From positions 248,001 through 312,000 of the forward strand of contig NZ_ATXJ01000001.1 in assembly GCF_000421625.1 (NCBI RefSeq): a stretch of 64,000 bases of DNA, in the 5' to 3' direction. Below the pieces are notes generated by a model, which searched no databases, had not been told where the DNA came from, and saw only the letters and a program-made list of their open reading frames with translations. Shown in pieces: positions 24,834-33,795 of the stretch. This DNA comes from Thermus islandicus DSM 21543 (lineage in GTDB: Bacteria; Deinococcota; Deinococci; Deinococcales; Thermaceae). The first letter of the stretch is position 1, and the number at the start of each line of letters is the position of its first letter. A program made the position numbers and the translations under genes.

Positions 24834-25772
24834 CTAGGAGGAGCGCTTCTTTTGGTACATGGCCCGGTCGGCGGCGGAAAGGGCCTCCTCCAGGGAGGAC
24901 GTGCCTACGGGGGAGAAGCCCACGGAAACCCCGGGAAAGCGGCGCTTGACGCGCTCCTCGAGGGAGGCCCCGTCCCTAAGCCCCAGGTGAAGGCCCACGA
25001 ACTCATCCCCTCCCAGGCGGTAGAGGGCGTCCCCCTCCCGGGACTCCTCCCTAAGGGTGCGGGCGAAGCGCTTGAGGTAGGCGTCCCCGGCGGCGTGCCC
25101 CTCGCGGTCGTTGACGGCCTTCAGGCCGTCCAGGTCCCAAAGGGAAAGGGCCAAGCACAGGCCTTCCCGCTGGGCCAGGGCCTGGTAGCTCGGAAAATCC
25201 CGCTCCAGGGCGCGGCGGTTGGCAAGCCCTGTGAGGGCGTCGGTGAGGGCCTCGCCCTGGACGATGGCTTGCAGGCTTTGGAAGCGGCGGATGAGCCAGT
25301 GGACGCTGAGGCCCGCCACCAGGGCCGGCACGCTGCTGGCGGCGAGGAGGAGCCGGCTCTCCAGGCTGGGCCAAGGAGCGAGGAGGAGGATCCCGAGCCC
25401 CGCCGCCAGGCCCGGCCATCCGGCGAAGGCGGCCAGAACGTAGATCCCCATGGTCTGGAAGGCCCCGATCGCCAGCCGCCACTCCGAGGGGGCAAGCCCG
25501 GGGGCCACGGCCTGGGGAGGGCTCACCAGGGTGTAGGTGGCGGTGAAGACCGCTGTTCCCAGGTGGAAGGCTATCGCGGCCCCTTCCCGTTCCGGGAAGC
25601 GCCAAGCGAGCAGGCGGGCCAACGCCAGGGCGCCCCAGTAGAGGAGGGTGGCCCAGACCATGGCCGGGCCCCCGGACCAGAGGACCACGGGGAGCCAGAC
25701 CGCGGGGACCAGGGCGAGCCGCCAGTAGAGGCGGAAGAGCCAGGACCAGACCGCCCCTTGGGACCTATTCAA
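24834..25772 (-). CDS. Membrane-bound diguanylate cyclase (GGDEF)
   Basis: 312 residues. Six hydrophobic segments fill the first 170 residues. A linker helix with EALTDALTGLANRRALERD begins the GGDEF domain; the active site reads RLGGDEFVGL, and REGD five residues before it is an intact inhibitory I-site, so feedback by c-di-GMP is expected. The last residues are RAMYQKKRSS. It makes c-di-GMP in response to an unknown membrane signal. Its start overlaps the end of the molybdenum hydroxylase gene by 8 nt, an unusual operon partner. Confidence 0.9.
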   Translation of the reverse strand: MNRSQGAVWSWLFRLYWRLALVPAVWLPVVLWSGGPAMVWATLLYWGALALARLLAWRFPEREGAAIAFHLGTAVFTATYTLVSPPQAVAPGLAPSEWRLAIGAFQTMGIYVLAAFAGWPGLAAGLGILLLAPWPSLESRLLLAASSVPALVAGLSVHWLIRRFQSLQAIVQGEALTDALTGLANRRALERDFPSYQALAQREGLCLALSLWDLDGLKAVNDREGHAAGDAYLKRFARTLREESREGDALYRLGGDEFVGLHLGLRDGASLEERVKRRFPGVSVGFSPVGTSSLEEALSAADRAMYQKKRSS

Positions 25773-28059
25773 GGTTCCGGGAAGCCCCTTCGGGGGCCGC
25801 TTCCGCGCGGCCCCGGACCGCCCGAAAGAGCCTTTCCGGCGTGAGGGGGATGTCCAGGTGGACCAGGCCCAGAGCGTCCAGAACAGCGTTGGCGATGGCG
25901 GGCGGGGCGGCGATGGCCCCCGCCTCCCCGATCCCCTTGGCCCCCAAGGGGTTCGTAGGGGAAGGGGTTTCCGTGCGCAGGGCCGCCACCTTTGGGGCCT
26001 GCTGCGCCCGGGGAAGGGCGTACTCCAGAAGGCTCGCCGTGAGGTTCTGGCCGTAAGGGTCCAGGGCCACCTCCTCCAGGAGGGCCTGGCCCAGGCCCTG
26101 GACCACCCCCCCCTGGACCTGGCCTTCCACCAGGAGGGGGTTCACCACCCGGCCCACGTCGTCCACGGCCCAGTAGCCGAGGAGGCGGACGGCATAGGTG
26201 TCTGGGTCCACCTCCACCAGGGCCAGGTGCGCCCCGAAGGGGTAGCTTGCCCCCTGGAGGGAAAAGGTCGCCTTCTCCTCCAGGCCGGGCTCGAGGCCCG
26301 GGGGTAGCCGCCTGGGGTCGTGGGCGGCCCGGGCCACCTCGGCCACGGGGAGGGCCAGGGGGGTCCCCCGCACGCGGAAGGCCCCCTCTGAAAGCTCCAG
26401 GTCCTCGGGGGCCGCCTCCAGGAGATGGGCGGCGATGCGGCGCATCTTCTCCCGCACCCGCTCCGCGGCCAGGAGGATGGCCGACCCCCCCACCTGGAGG
26501 GTGCGGCTTCCCCCCGTGCCCTGGCCCAGGGGCACGGCCTGGGTGTCCCCGTGGACCACCCGGATCCGCTCCGGGGGAATCCCCAGGGTATCCGCGGCGA
26601 TCTGGGCGAAGGCGGTGGCCGCCCCCTGGCCGTGGGGGGAGGTGCCGGTGAAGAGGGTGGCGCTCCCATCGGGGTGGACCCGGACCACCCCCACCTCGTA
26701 GCCGAAGCCCGTGACCTCCACGTAGAGGGCGAGGCCCAGGCCCACAAGCCGCCCCGTCCGCCTGGCCTCCTCCTGGAAGCGCCTCAGCTCCTCGTAGCGG
26801 GCGGCCTCCAGGAGGGCCTCCAGGGCCTTGGGGTAGTCCCCGCTGTCGTAGACCGCCCCGGTGAGGGTCCGGTAGGGGAAGGGGCCCCGGAGGAGGTGCC
26901 GGCGGCGGAAGCGCACGGGGTCCTCCCCCAGATCCTTGGCGGCAATTTCAAAGATTCGTTCCAGGTAAAAGGTGGCCTCCGGCCGGCCCGCCCCTCGGTA
27001 GGCCCCGGTGGGGGTGGCGTGGGTGTAGAGGGCGAGGAGCTCCACCTCCAGAGCGGGCAGGGCGTAGGGCCCCTGGAGCATCAGCACCGTCCCCCCGTGG
27101 GGAGGTAGGGTGGTGTCCAGGAGGTAGGCCCCGGCGTCGGCCAGGATCCTCGCCCGAAGCCCCAGGACCTCCCCCTCCTCGGAGAGGGCCAGGGCCACCT
27201 CCCCCACCTGGCCGCGGCCATGGGTCGTAGCCAGAAAGGCCTCCCGCCGACCCTCCACCCACTTCACCGGCCGCCCGGTCCTCAGGGCCAGGTGGGCGGC
27301 CAGCATCTCCTCGGGGTAGAGGTTGAGCTTGGCCCCGAACCCGCCCCCCACGTCGGGGGCCACCACCCGCACCGCCTCCTGGGGCAGGCCCAGGGCCTCG
27401 GCCAGGAGGTCCCGCACCCGGTGGGGCACCTGGGTGCTGGTGTAGACCAAAAGCCCCCCGCCTTCCGGCACCGCCAGCACCCCTCGCCCTTCCAGGGGGG
27501 TTGGGGCGAGGCGGGGGATGCGGATCCGGGCCCGGACCACCCGGTGGGCCCGGCGGAAGGCCTCCTCCACCTCCCCCGCCCGGAGGTAGCGGCGGTGGGC
27601 CAGGTTGGTGCCGAGCTCAGGATGGACCAGGACCCGGTCCTCGAGGGCCTCCTCCAGGGAGGCCACCTGGGGCAAAGGCTCCAGGTCCAGGCCCTCCGCC
27701 AGGGCCTGGAGGGCGTCCTCCGCCTGGGCCCGGGTCTCGGCCAAGACCGCGGCGATGGGCTCGCCCACGTAACGCACCACCCCTTGGGCCAGGGCCGGGT
27801 GGAAAGCGGCCTTGGCCCCCTGGGGGGCACGGACGGGGACCTTTAAGGGGACCTCCTCCCCGGTATAGACCGCCACCACTCCAGGAAGGGCCAGGGCCTG
27901 GGCCCGGCGGAGGCCCAGGATCCTCGCCGAGGCCACGGGGGAGCGGAGGAGGGCCAGGTGAAGGGTGCCGGGATAGGCCAGGTCGTCCAGAAAGCGGCCC
28001 TGGCCCCTAAGAAGCTTCTCGTCCTCGAGGCGGCGCAGGGGGGTACCGATGAGCGCCAT
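25765..28059 (-). CDS. Molybdenum hydroxylase large subunit (xanthine/aldehyde oxidase family)
   Basis: 764 residues. It begins with GTPLRRLEDEKLLRGQGRF, the a/b hammerhead domain of CoxL-type subunits, followed by the molybdopterin domains: QVPHRVRDLLAEAL, APDVGGGFGAK, AYRGAGRPEATFYLERIFE, GTSPHGQG, and the base Glu in LGAKGIGEAGAIAAPPA. The active-site loop is AYRGAGR, not the AYxCSFR of true CO dehydrogenases, so it hydroxylates an aldehyde, purine or other heterocycle. Its FAD and iron-sulfur partners are not next to it; they might be shared with the locus at 42-46 kb. TAGAAT six bases before the ATG marks a leaderless start. Confidence 0.85.
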   Translation of the reverse strand: MALIGTPLRRLEDEKLLRGQGRFLDDLAYPGTLHLALLRSPVASARILGLRRAQALALPGVVAVYTGEEVPLKVPVRAPQGAKAAFHPALAQGVVRYVGEPIAAVLAETRAQAEDALQALAEGLDLEPLPQVASLEEALEDRVLVHPELGTNLAHRRYLRAGEVEEAFRRAHRVVRARIRIPRLAPTPLEGRGVLAVPEGGGLLVYTSTQVPHRVRDLLAEALGLPQEAVRVVAPDVGGGFGAKLNLYPEEMLAAHLALRTGRPVKWVEGRREAFLATTHGRGQVGEVALALSEEGEVLGLRARILADAGAYLLDTTLPPHGGTVLMLQGPYALPALEVELLALYTHATPTGAYRGAGRPEATFYLERIFEIAAKDLGEDPVRFRRRHLLRGPFPYRTLTGAVYDSGDYPKALEALLEAARYEELRRFQEEARRTGRLVGLGLALYVEVTGFGYEVGVVRVHPDGSATLFTGTSPHGQGAATAFAQIAADTLGIPPERIRVVHGDTQAVPLGQGTGGSRTLQVGGSAILLAAERVREKMRRIAAHLLEAAPEDLELSEGAFRVRGTPLALPVAEVARAAHDPRRLPPGLEPGLEEKATFSLQGASYPFGAHLALVEVDPDTYAVRLLGYWAVDDVGRVVNPLLVEGQVQGGVVQGLGQALLEEVALDPYGQNLTASLLEYALPRAQQAPKVAALRTETPSPTNPLGAKGIGEAGAIAAPPAIANAVLDALGLVHLDIPLTPERLFRAVRGRAEAAPEGASRNLE

Positions 28060-28065
28060 GGGGAC

Positions 28066-28071
28066 ATTCTA
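28066..28071 (-). promoter_or_regulatory. -10 box of the molybdenum hydroxylase gene, leaderless
   Basis: TAGAAT on the minus strand ends six bases before the ATG at 28059. The 125 bp up to the dciA stop otherwise hold no gene and no clear riboswitch fold. Confidence 0.5.
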
Positions 28072-28195
28072 AGGCCTTGCGCCCCAGAGCGCAGGGAAAA
28101 GGTCTCCCCTGGGAGGCTACCGAGGGGCAGCTTTCTGCAACCCGTGGTAAAGAGACAGAAAGGAGGCCAAAGCCTTCCTGCTGGGGTGGGCAGCC

Positions 28196-28987
28196 TTACG
28201 GGCCGCCCCCCCCCAAAAGGCTTCTCACGCCCTCGGGGAGGGGCTCTTGGGGAAAGAGGGCCCGGAAGCGCCCGGCCAGGTCCTGAAGGAGAGGCCTTAG
28301 GCCCTCTTCCCGCAGGGCCTGAGGATAGAGGTCCCGCATCTCCTGGAGCAGGCTCTCCCGGGCCAGGTGGCGGGCCACCAGGAGGCCTTCCCCCGCTAAG
28401 GTGGCCGGTTTCCCCCGCTTTAGGCGCTCCGCCTCCTTGCGCACCGCCGGATCGTGCAGAAGGCGGCGGCAGGTAGGGCAGGGGTGGTCCTCACTGGGGG
28501 CCTCGCAGATGGGGCAGGGATCCCCCCTACGCCCCTTCAGGAGGGCCAAGGCGGCCCGGGCCACGGGCTCCCTGAGCCCGGGAGGGGCCTCCTGGGCCAG
28601 GGCCAGGGCCTTACGGCTAAGCTCGAGGGGAGGCCCTGGGTTGGGAGCCTGGGCCCTCTCCCCTTCCCTGGCCTCGAGGCGGCCCACCTGGAAGCGGATC
28701 TCCCTAACCATCCCCGGGAAGCGCTCCCCATAGCGCCTGAGCAAGGCCAGGCGGCTGTAGGTGAGGTGGTGGGCCACCACGGGATCGGAGACTTGGACCA
28801 GGAGAACCCCCTTTTCCAGGGCCACCGCCTCCGTGAGCTGGGCGAGCTCCCGCCCCACCACCTCCCGCCAAGCGGCGAGCACCCGTCCCCGCTTGAGCCG
28901 CTCTTCTCCCCCTGCCTGCCTCAAGGCCTCTGGGATGACCTGCTTCAGCCGCCAGGGCACAGGACCACCCCCCTTTGCATGGAGCAT
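28196..28987 (-). CDS. dciA: DciA-like (DUF721) helicase-loader protein with zinc ribbon
   Basis: About 263 residues from ATG 28987; a GTG at 28960 is the alternative. The N-terminal 100 residues match DUF721/DciA: RLKQVIPEALRQAGGEERLK, AAWREVVGRELAQLTEAVALEKGVLLVQV and the HHLTYSRLALLRRYGERF helix. The C-terminal half carries a four-cysteine zinc motif (CPIC ... CPTC), found in the Deinococcus-Thermus versions. DciA recruits the replicative helicase DnaB. Its position directly behind recF, overlapping by about 43 nt, is the common arrangement around dnaA/recF and supports the call. Confidence 0.75.
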   Translation of the reverse strand: MLHAKGGGPVPWRLKQVIPEALRQAGGEERLKRGRVLAAWREVVGRELAQLTEAVALEKGVLLVQVSDPVVAHHLTYSRLALLRRYGERFPGMVREIRFQVGRLEAREGERAQAPNPGPPLELSRKALALAQEAPPGLREPVARAALALLKGRRGDPCPICEAPSEDHPCPTCRRLLHDPAVRKEAERLKRGKPATLAGEGLLVARHLARESLLQEMRDLYPQALREEGLRPLLQDLAGRFRALFPQEPLPEGVRSLLGGGGP

Positions 28988-29976
28988 ACCCGCACCCCCT
29001 CCGGGGCTAAAAGCCCCGCCAGGACCGCCTGGGGTAGGGTTTGGGCGTAGGCCAGGACCGCCTTCCGCCGGGCCTCGTCCAGCTCCTCGCTCCACTCGTC
29101 CACGAGGAGAAGGGGGGGCTCCCCATAGTGCTCGGCCAGAAGGCGGTGCTCCGCCAGGCGCAGGGCCAGGGCCAGGGCCTTGGCCTCCCCCCGGCTGGCG
29201 AAGCGGTGGGCCGGACGCCCCGAGAGGAGGAAGACCAGGTCGTCCCGGTGGGGGCCAAGGAGGGTCTGCCCCTTGAGGCGCTCCTCTTCCCGGCTTTCCT
29301 GAAGGGCCCGAAGGAACTCCCCCTGGACGCTTTCCTCCAGCCTAAGCCCCGCCTCCCCGGGGGAAAGGGCGCGGTAGACCTCCTGGAAAAGGGGAAGGAA
29401 GCGCCTAAGGAAGCGCCGCCTGAAGGCCATGATCTCCTCCCCGTAACGGGCCAGCTCCCGGTCCCACACCTCCAGCCCCTCTCCCCCCGCCTTCAGGAGG
29501 GCGTTCCGTTGGCGGAGGGCCTTCTCGTAGGCGGAGAGGAGGGCGGCGTAGCGCCTGGAAAAACGGGAGAGCAGCCGGTCCAAGAAGCCCCGCCTTTCCT
29601 CCTTGGCCCCCAGGACCACCTCCACGTCCTCGGGAAGGACCAGCACCGAACCCGGAAGCTCAAAGAGGGCCCTTAGGCCCACAGGCCTCTCGTTGAGGCG
29701 CACTTCCCGGCCCTCCGGGGTGATCCTCTGCTCCGCCCGGTAAACCCCGAACTCCGTCTCCACCTCCGCCTGGAGCCAGGCCTCCTGGGCCCCAAAACGC
29801 ACCAGGTCCCCCAACGCCCCCCGCACCTCCCCACCGAGGACCAGGTGGAAGGCGAGGAGGAGGCTCGTCTTCCCCTGGGCGTTCCCCCCCACCACGGCGA
29901 AGAGGCCTCCCGGGGGGAGAAACTCCGAAAAGGCCAGGTTGCGGAAGTGCTTTTGCCGGAAGGAGAGAAGCCGCAT
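28945..29976 (-). CDS. recF: DNA replication and repair protein RecF
   Basis: 343 residues, standard length. SMC-like ATPase: Walker A VVGGNAQGKTSLL, GPHRDDLVFLL, an ABC signature FASRGEAKALALALRLAEH and Walker B LLLVDEWSEELD. The Walker B segment has DEWSEELD where most RecF proteins have DDxxSELD, a small deviation. RecF loads RecA at gapped DNA with RecO and RecR. Its start shares one base with the stop of the MFS gene (TGATG), so the three genes MFS-recF-dciA are coupled. Confidence 0.92.
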   Translation of the reverse strand: MRLLSFRQKHFRNLAFSEFLPPGGLFAVVGGNAQGKTSLLLAFHLVLGGEVRGALGDLVRFGAQEAWLQAEVETEFGVYRAEQRITPEGREVRLNERPVGLRALFELPGSVLVLPEDVEVVLGAKEERRGFLDRLLSRFSRRYAALLSAYEKALRQRNALLKAGGEGLEVWDRELARYGEEIMAFRRRFLRRFLPLFQEVYRALSPGEAGLRLEESVQGEFLRALQESREEERLKGQTLLGPHRDDLVFLLSGRPAHRFASRGEAKALALALRLAEHRLLAEHYGEPPLLLVDEWSEELDEARRKAVLAYAQTLPQAVLAGLLAPEGVRVCSMQRGVVLCPGG

Positions 29977-31148
29977 CAGAGCCGAACCCTTCGGAAAAGG
30001 GTGGGTAGGCCCAGGAGGACCAGAAGGAGGAGCCCGGCCCCAAGGAGGTAGGGCGCCTCGGGGGCCAGGCGGTAAAGCCCTGTGCCCAGAACGGGCCCCA
30101 GCATCCGCCCCAGGGCCTGGGCCGAGCTGTTGAGCCCGGCCACCAGGCCCTGCTCCCCTTCCCCCACCGCTAGGGAGAGGGCCGCCGTCACCCCCGGCCC
30201 CGCCAGGGCCGCGCCCGCCCCCTGGAGGGCCAGGCCCAGGGTCAGGACGGGAAAGCTGCGGGCCAGGATCAGGACCAGAAAGCCCGCAATCCCTAAGGGA
30301 AGGCCCAGGAGCAGGAGGGTCCGCGGAGGCCAGGAAAGCCTCCGCACCACGAACCCTTGGATGAAGACCGCCACCAGCCCGTAGAGGACCAAGGCCTCCC
30401 CCACGGCCCGGGCCGTGGCCACCCCGGAAAGCCCCAGGCGGTCTTGGAAGTAGAAGGCCACCGTCTGCTCCAGGGCCACGCTGGAAGTGTTCAGGGCAAA
30501 CCCCACGAGGAGCAGGGGGAAGACCCTGGGGTCCAAGGGGGAAAGCCTCCCCCCCTCCCCGCTCCCCCGGGGCCGGGATTCAGGAAGGGCGAGGCGCACG
30601 AAGAGGGCGTTCAATAGGGCGATCCCCGCCGAGAAGAACACCGGTGCCAGAAGGCCCAAAAGGGCGGCAAGCCCCGCCCCCAGGGCGGGCCCGAGGATCA
30701 CCGCTAAGCCGAAGGCCGCTCCCAGGAGGGCCATGCCTGCGGTACGGCCCTCCCGCCCGGTCACGTCGGCCACATAGGCCTGGGCCGTGGGCAGGGTGGC
30801 GGAGCTGAAGGCCCCCCCGAGGAGCCGCGAGAGGAGGAGGAGGGGGAAGAGGAGGCCCTGGGGCAAAAGGCCTTTCTGCCCCAGAAGGGCAAAGAACCCG
30901 AAGAGGAAAAAGCTGAAGGCGAAGCCCAGGATGCCCAAGAGGAGCACGGGCTTCCTGCCCCTTTCGCTCCGCCTGCCCCAGTAGGGGGAGAGGAGGAACT
31001 GCATCAGGGCGTAGCCCGTGGAGAAGAGGCCCACCTGGACCTCGCTTAGGCCAAGCTCCCGGGCCAAAGGCCCAAGGATAGGAAAGAGGATGGAAAGCCC
31101 CAGGACGCTGTTGAACAGGGTGAGGAAGAGGAGGGCAAGGGGCGACAT
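29976..31148 (-). CDS. MFS drug-efflux transporter
   Basis: 390 residues with twelve spans. The loop between spans 2 and 3 carries the MFS motif SPYWGRRSERGRKPVLLLG, and span 5 the antiporter motif LLGAAFGLAVILGPALGAGLA (motif C), both typical of 12-span TetA-like drug:proton antiporters. The C-terminal half repeats the pattern. Substrate unknown. It starts 9 nt after pstB and runs into recF, so it may be part of a long pst-MFS-recF-dciA transcript. Confidence 0.8.
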   Translation of the reverse strand: MSPLALLFLTLFNSVLGLSILFPILGPLARELGLSEVQVGLFSTGYALMQFLLSPYWGRRSERGRKPVLLLGILGFAFSFFLFGFFALLGQKGLLPQGLLFPLLLLSRLLGGAFSSATLPTAQAYVADVTGREGRTAGMALLGAAFGLAVILGPALGAGLAALLGLLAPVFFSAGIALLNALFVRLALPESRPRGSGEGGRLSPLDPRVFPLLLVGFALNTSSVALEQTVAFYFQDRLGLSGVATARAVGEALVLYGLVAVFIQGFVVRRLSWPPRTLLLLGLPLGIAGFLVLILARSFPVLTLGLALQGAGAALAGPGVTAALSLAVGEGEQGLVAGLNSSAQALGRMLGPVLGTGLYRLAPEAPYLLGAGLLLLVLLGLPTLFRRVRL

Positions 31149-31157
31149 GGGCCGATT

Positions 31158-31940
31158 TTAGCCGAAGCGCCCTGTGATGTAGGCTTCGGTCCGGGGGTCT
31201 TTGGGCTTGGTGAAAAGGGTCTCCGTGGGCCCAAACTCCACCATCTCCCCGTTGAGGAAAAAGGCGGTATAGTCCGAGACCCGGGCCGCCTGTTGCATGT
31301 TGTGGGTGACGATGACGATGGTGACCTGCTCTTTTAAGGTCAGCAGGAGGTCCTCGATGGCCTGGGTGGAGATGGGGTCCAGGCTGGCGGTGGGCTCATC
31401 CATGAGGAGCACCTCCGGCCCCACCGCCAGGGCGCGGGCGATGGTGAGGCGCTGCTGCTGTCCCCCGGAGAGGCCGCTCGCCGGGGCCCTGAGGCGGTCC
31501 TTGACCTCCTCCCAAAGGGCAGCCCCCTTGAGGGCCCGCTCCACGGCCTCGTCTAGCCGCTTGCGGTCGCGCACGCCTACGAGCTTGAGCCCCGCGGCCA
31601 CGTTGTCGTAGATGGACATGGTGGGGAAGGCGGTGGGCTTCTGGAAAACCATGCCCACCCGGCGGCGCACCAGGACGGGGTCCACCCCAGGGGCATAGAT
31701 GTTCTCCCCGTCCAGGAGCACCTCCCCCTCCACCTTGGCCGAAGGGGTCAGGTCGTGCATCCGGTTTAGGGCCCGGAGAAAGGTGGTTTTTCCGCAACCC
31801 GAGGGGCCGATGAGGGCGGTGATCCGGTGCCGGTAGAGGGGCAGGCTCACCCCCCCACCCACCCCCACGCCCAGGCGGGTGCCGTAGCGGACCACGAGCT
31901 TCCGGGACTCCATGTGCACGTCCAGGGCTTCCTTGACCAT
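31158..31940 (-). CDS. pstB: Phosphate ABC transporter ATP-binding protein
   Basis: 260 residues. Walker [20 protein letters not shown], the PstB-specific [20 protein letters not shown], signature [16 protein letters not shown], Walker [13 protein letters not shown] and the switch [12 protein letters not shown] are all present. It powers phosphate import through PstCA. It begins directly after the pstA stop. No phoU follows, although phoU usually does. Confidence 0.95.
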   Translation of the reverse strand: MVKEALDVHMESRKLVVRYGTRLGVGVGGGVSLPLYRHRITALIGPSGCGKTTFLRALNRMHDLTPSAKVEGEVLLDGENIYAPGVDPVLVRRRVGMVFQKPTAFPTMSIYDNVAAGLKLVGVRDRKRLDEAVERALKGAALWEEVKDRLRAPASGLSGGQQQRLTIARALAVGPEVLLMDEPTASLDPISTQAIEDLLLTLKEQVTIVIVTHNMQQAARVSDYTAFFLNGEMVEFGPTETLFTKPKDPRTEAYITGRFG

Positions 31941-32789
31941 CTAGAACCTCCTCCTCGAGGCCCAGCGGGCGAGCAGGCTCGTCAGGGTGATGAACCCGAA
32001 GAGCACGAGGCCAGCGGCCCAAGCCTTCTGGTGCCAGTCCTCGTAGGGGCTAATGGCGAAGGCGAAGAGCCTCAGGGGCAGGGTGTCCATGGGCTTCAGG
32101 GGGTTGAGCTCCAGGAGGGGGCTGCCGAAGGCGGTGAAGAGGAGGGGAGCGGCCTCCCCGGCCGCCCGGGCGAAGGCCAGGAGGATGCCGGTGATGAGCC
32201 CGGCCCGGGCCGTGGGCAGCACCAGGGAGAGGATGACCCGCCAGCGGGGAAGCCCCAGGGCGAGCCCGGCCTCCCGAACCTCCTTGGGCACCAAGGAGAG
32301 CACCCCCTCGGTGCTCCGGGCCAGGATGGGGATCATGAGGAAACCCAGGGCGAAGGCCCCGGAGAGGCCGGAGAAGCCCCCCATGGGCTTCACCACGAGG
32401 ATAAAGGCCAGAAGGCCAAAGAGGATGGCGGGCATCCCGTTCAGGGTGTCCGAGAGGAGCCTCAGGTAGGGGTTCAGGGGGTGGTCGGGGTACTCGGCGA
32501 GGAGGATCCCCGCCGCAAGCCCAAAAGGTAAGGCGAGGAGGAGGCCCAGGCCGTCCACGATGAGGGTACCCACGATGGCCTGCCTGAGGCCCCCTCCCGC
32601 CTCCCCCGGGGGGCGCATGTCCTTGAGGAAGAAGTCCAGGTTTAAGGCCCCTAGCCCCTGGAAGAGGGCGTAGACCAGGACCAGGAAGAGGACCAAAAAG
32701 GCGAGAAGGGTGCCCAGGGCCACGAGGGCCAGCATGAGACGCTCCACCCGGTAGCGCCGCCTTAAGGCCAGGTCCCTCTCCCGGCTCAT
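31941..32789 (-). CDS. pstA: Phosphate ABC transporter permease PstA
   Basis: 282 residues, six spans. The EAA coupling loop reads VPKEVREAGLALGLPRWRVILSLVLP, which docks on PstB. The first cytoplasmic segment LALRRRYRVERLMLALVALG precedes span 1. It forms the phosphate channel with PstC, whose gene overlaps by ATGA at 32786-32789. Confidence 0.92.
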   Translation of the reverse strand: MSRERDLALRRRYRVERLMLALVALGTLLAFLVLFLVLVYALFQGLGALNLDFFLKDMRPPGEAGGGLRQAIVGTLIVDGLGLLLALPFGLAAGILLAEYPDHPLNPYLRLLSDTLNGMPAILFGLLAFILVVKPMGGFSGLSGAFALGFLMIPILARSTEGVLSLVPKEVREAGLALGLPRWRVILSLVLPTARAGLITGILLAFARAAGEAAPLLFTAFGSPLLELNPLKPMDTLPLRLFAFAISPYEDWHQKAWAAGLVLFGFITLTSLLARWASRRRF

Positions 32790-33733
32790 AGGACCCCCTT
32801 CACCAGGCGCTCCTGGCGCCGGAGCACGTAGGCGGCGGTGAAGTTGACCGCCATGGACACCAGGAAGAGGAGGAAGCCCACCCCGATCAGGGCGGAGAGG
32901 TGCAGGTCTTCCACCGCCTCGGTGAACTCGTTGGCAATGACGCTAGGCATGGTGGCCGCCCCGCCGAAGAGGGTGTAGGGGAGCTTGTGGGAGTTGCCGA
33001 TCACCATGGTCACCGCCATGGTCTCCCCCACGGCCCGGGCCAGGGCCAGGAAGGCCCCGGCGAGGATGCCGCCCCGGGCCAGGGGCAGGATGGCCAGGCG
33101 CATCACCTCCCAGCGGGTAGCCCCCAAGGCGTAAGCGGCCTCCCGGTGCTCCCTGGGCACCAAGGCGATGGCGTCCCGGGCCAGGGCGGCGGTGTAGGGA
33201 ACGATCATGGAGGCCAGGATCAGGACGGCGGTCATCAGGCCGTAGCCCGTGGGGACGCCCAGGAGGGGGAGAAGGCCTGGGGCGTGCTCCGCCGCCCAGA
33301 GGTAAAGGGGAAGCTGGAGCTTGTCCCTGAGCCAGGGGGCCAGGACAAAGATGCCCCAAAGGCCGTAGACCACGCTGGGCACCGCGGCCATGAGGTCCAG
33401 GAGGAAGTTCAGGATCTGGGCGAGCCACCTCGGGGCGTACTCCGCGGCGAAGATGGCCGCCGCCAGGGCGGGGAAGAAGGAAAGGAAAAGGGCGGAGAGG
33501 CTCACGATCAGGGTGCCCAGGATGTAGGGCCAGGCCCCGAAGGTCTTCTCCAGGGCCGGGTCCCACTCCTTCCCTAAGGCGAAGCCCAGGAGGCCGAACC
33601 GGCCTAGGGCCAGGCTCCCCCCCCGGTAGAGCTCGTAGGCCATGAGGAGGGCCAGGGCCACCACCCCGAGGGCCAGAAGCAGGAGGACCAGGGCGAAGAC
33701 CCGGTCGCCGAAGTGGGTGTAGAGCCGCTTCAT
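32786..33733 (-). CDS. pstC: Phosphate ABC transporter permease PstC
   Basis: 315 residues from ATG 33733. Six spans, with the EAA loop VPREHREAAYALGATRWEVMRLAILP. The open frame extends 15 codons upstream to 33778, but that part encodes the intergenic hairpin, so the later ATG is preferred. It pairs with PstA. Expression relative to pstS is probably lowered by the hairpin between them. Confidence 0.92.
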   Translation of the reverse strand: MKRLYTHFGDRVFALVLLLLALGVVALALLMAYELYRGGSLALGRFGLLGFALGKEWDPALEKTFGAWPYILGTLIVSLSALFLSFFPALAAAIFAAEYAPRWLAQILNFLLDLMAAVPSVVYGLWGIFVLAPWLRDKLQLPLYLWAAEHAPGLLPLLGVPTGYGLMTAVLILASMIVPYTAALARDAIALVPREHREAAYALGATRWEVMRLAILPLARGGILAGAFLALARAVGETMAVTMVIGNSHKLPYTLFGGAATMPSVIANEFTEAVEDLHLSALIGVGFLLFLVSMAVNFTAAYVLRRQERLVKGVL

Positions 33734-33756
33734 GGGCAACCCCTCTACAAGATAAG

Positions 33757-33780
33757 GGGTGGCCCCGGGAAAGGCCACCC
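33757..33780 (-). terminator. Hairpin between pstS and pstC
   Basis: GGGTGGCC (33757-33764) pairs with GGCCACCC (33773-33780) around an 8-nt loop. Such hairpins behind binding-protein genes stabilise the first part of the mRNA or end part of the transcripts, giving more PstS than channel. Confidence 0.6.
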
Positions 33781-33795
33781 TCTAGGAAAGGGGCT

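Noticed and set aside
28072-28195. A molybdenum-cofactor riboswitch before the hydroxylase gene
   Set aside because: The -10 lies six bases before the ATG, so this DNA is not transcribed as a leader, and no riboswitch core was recognisable.
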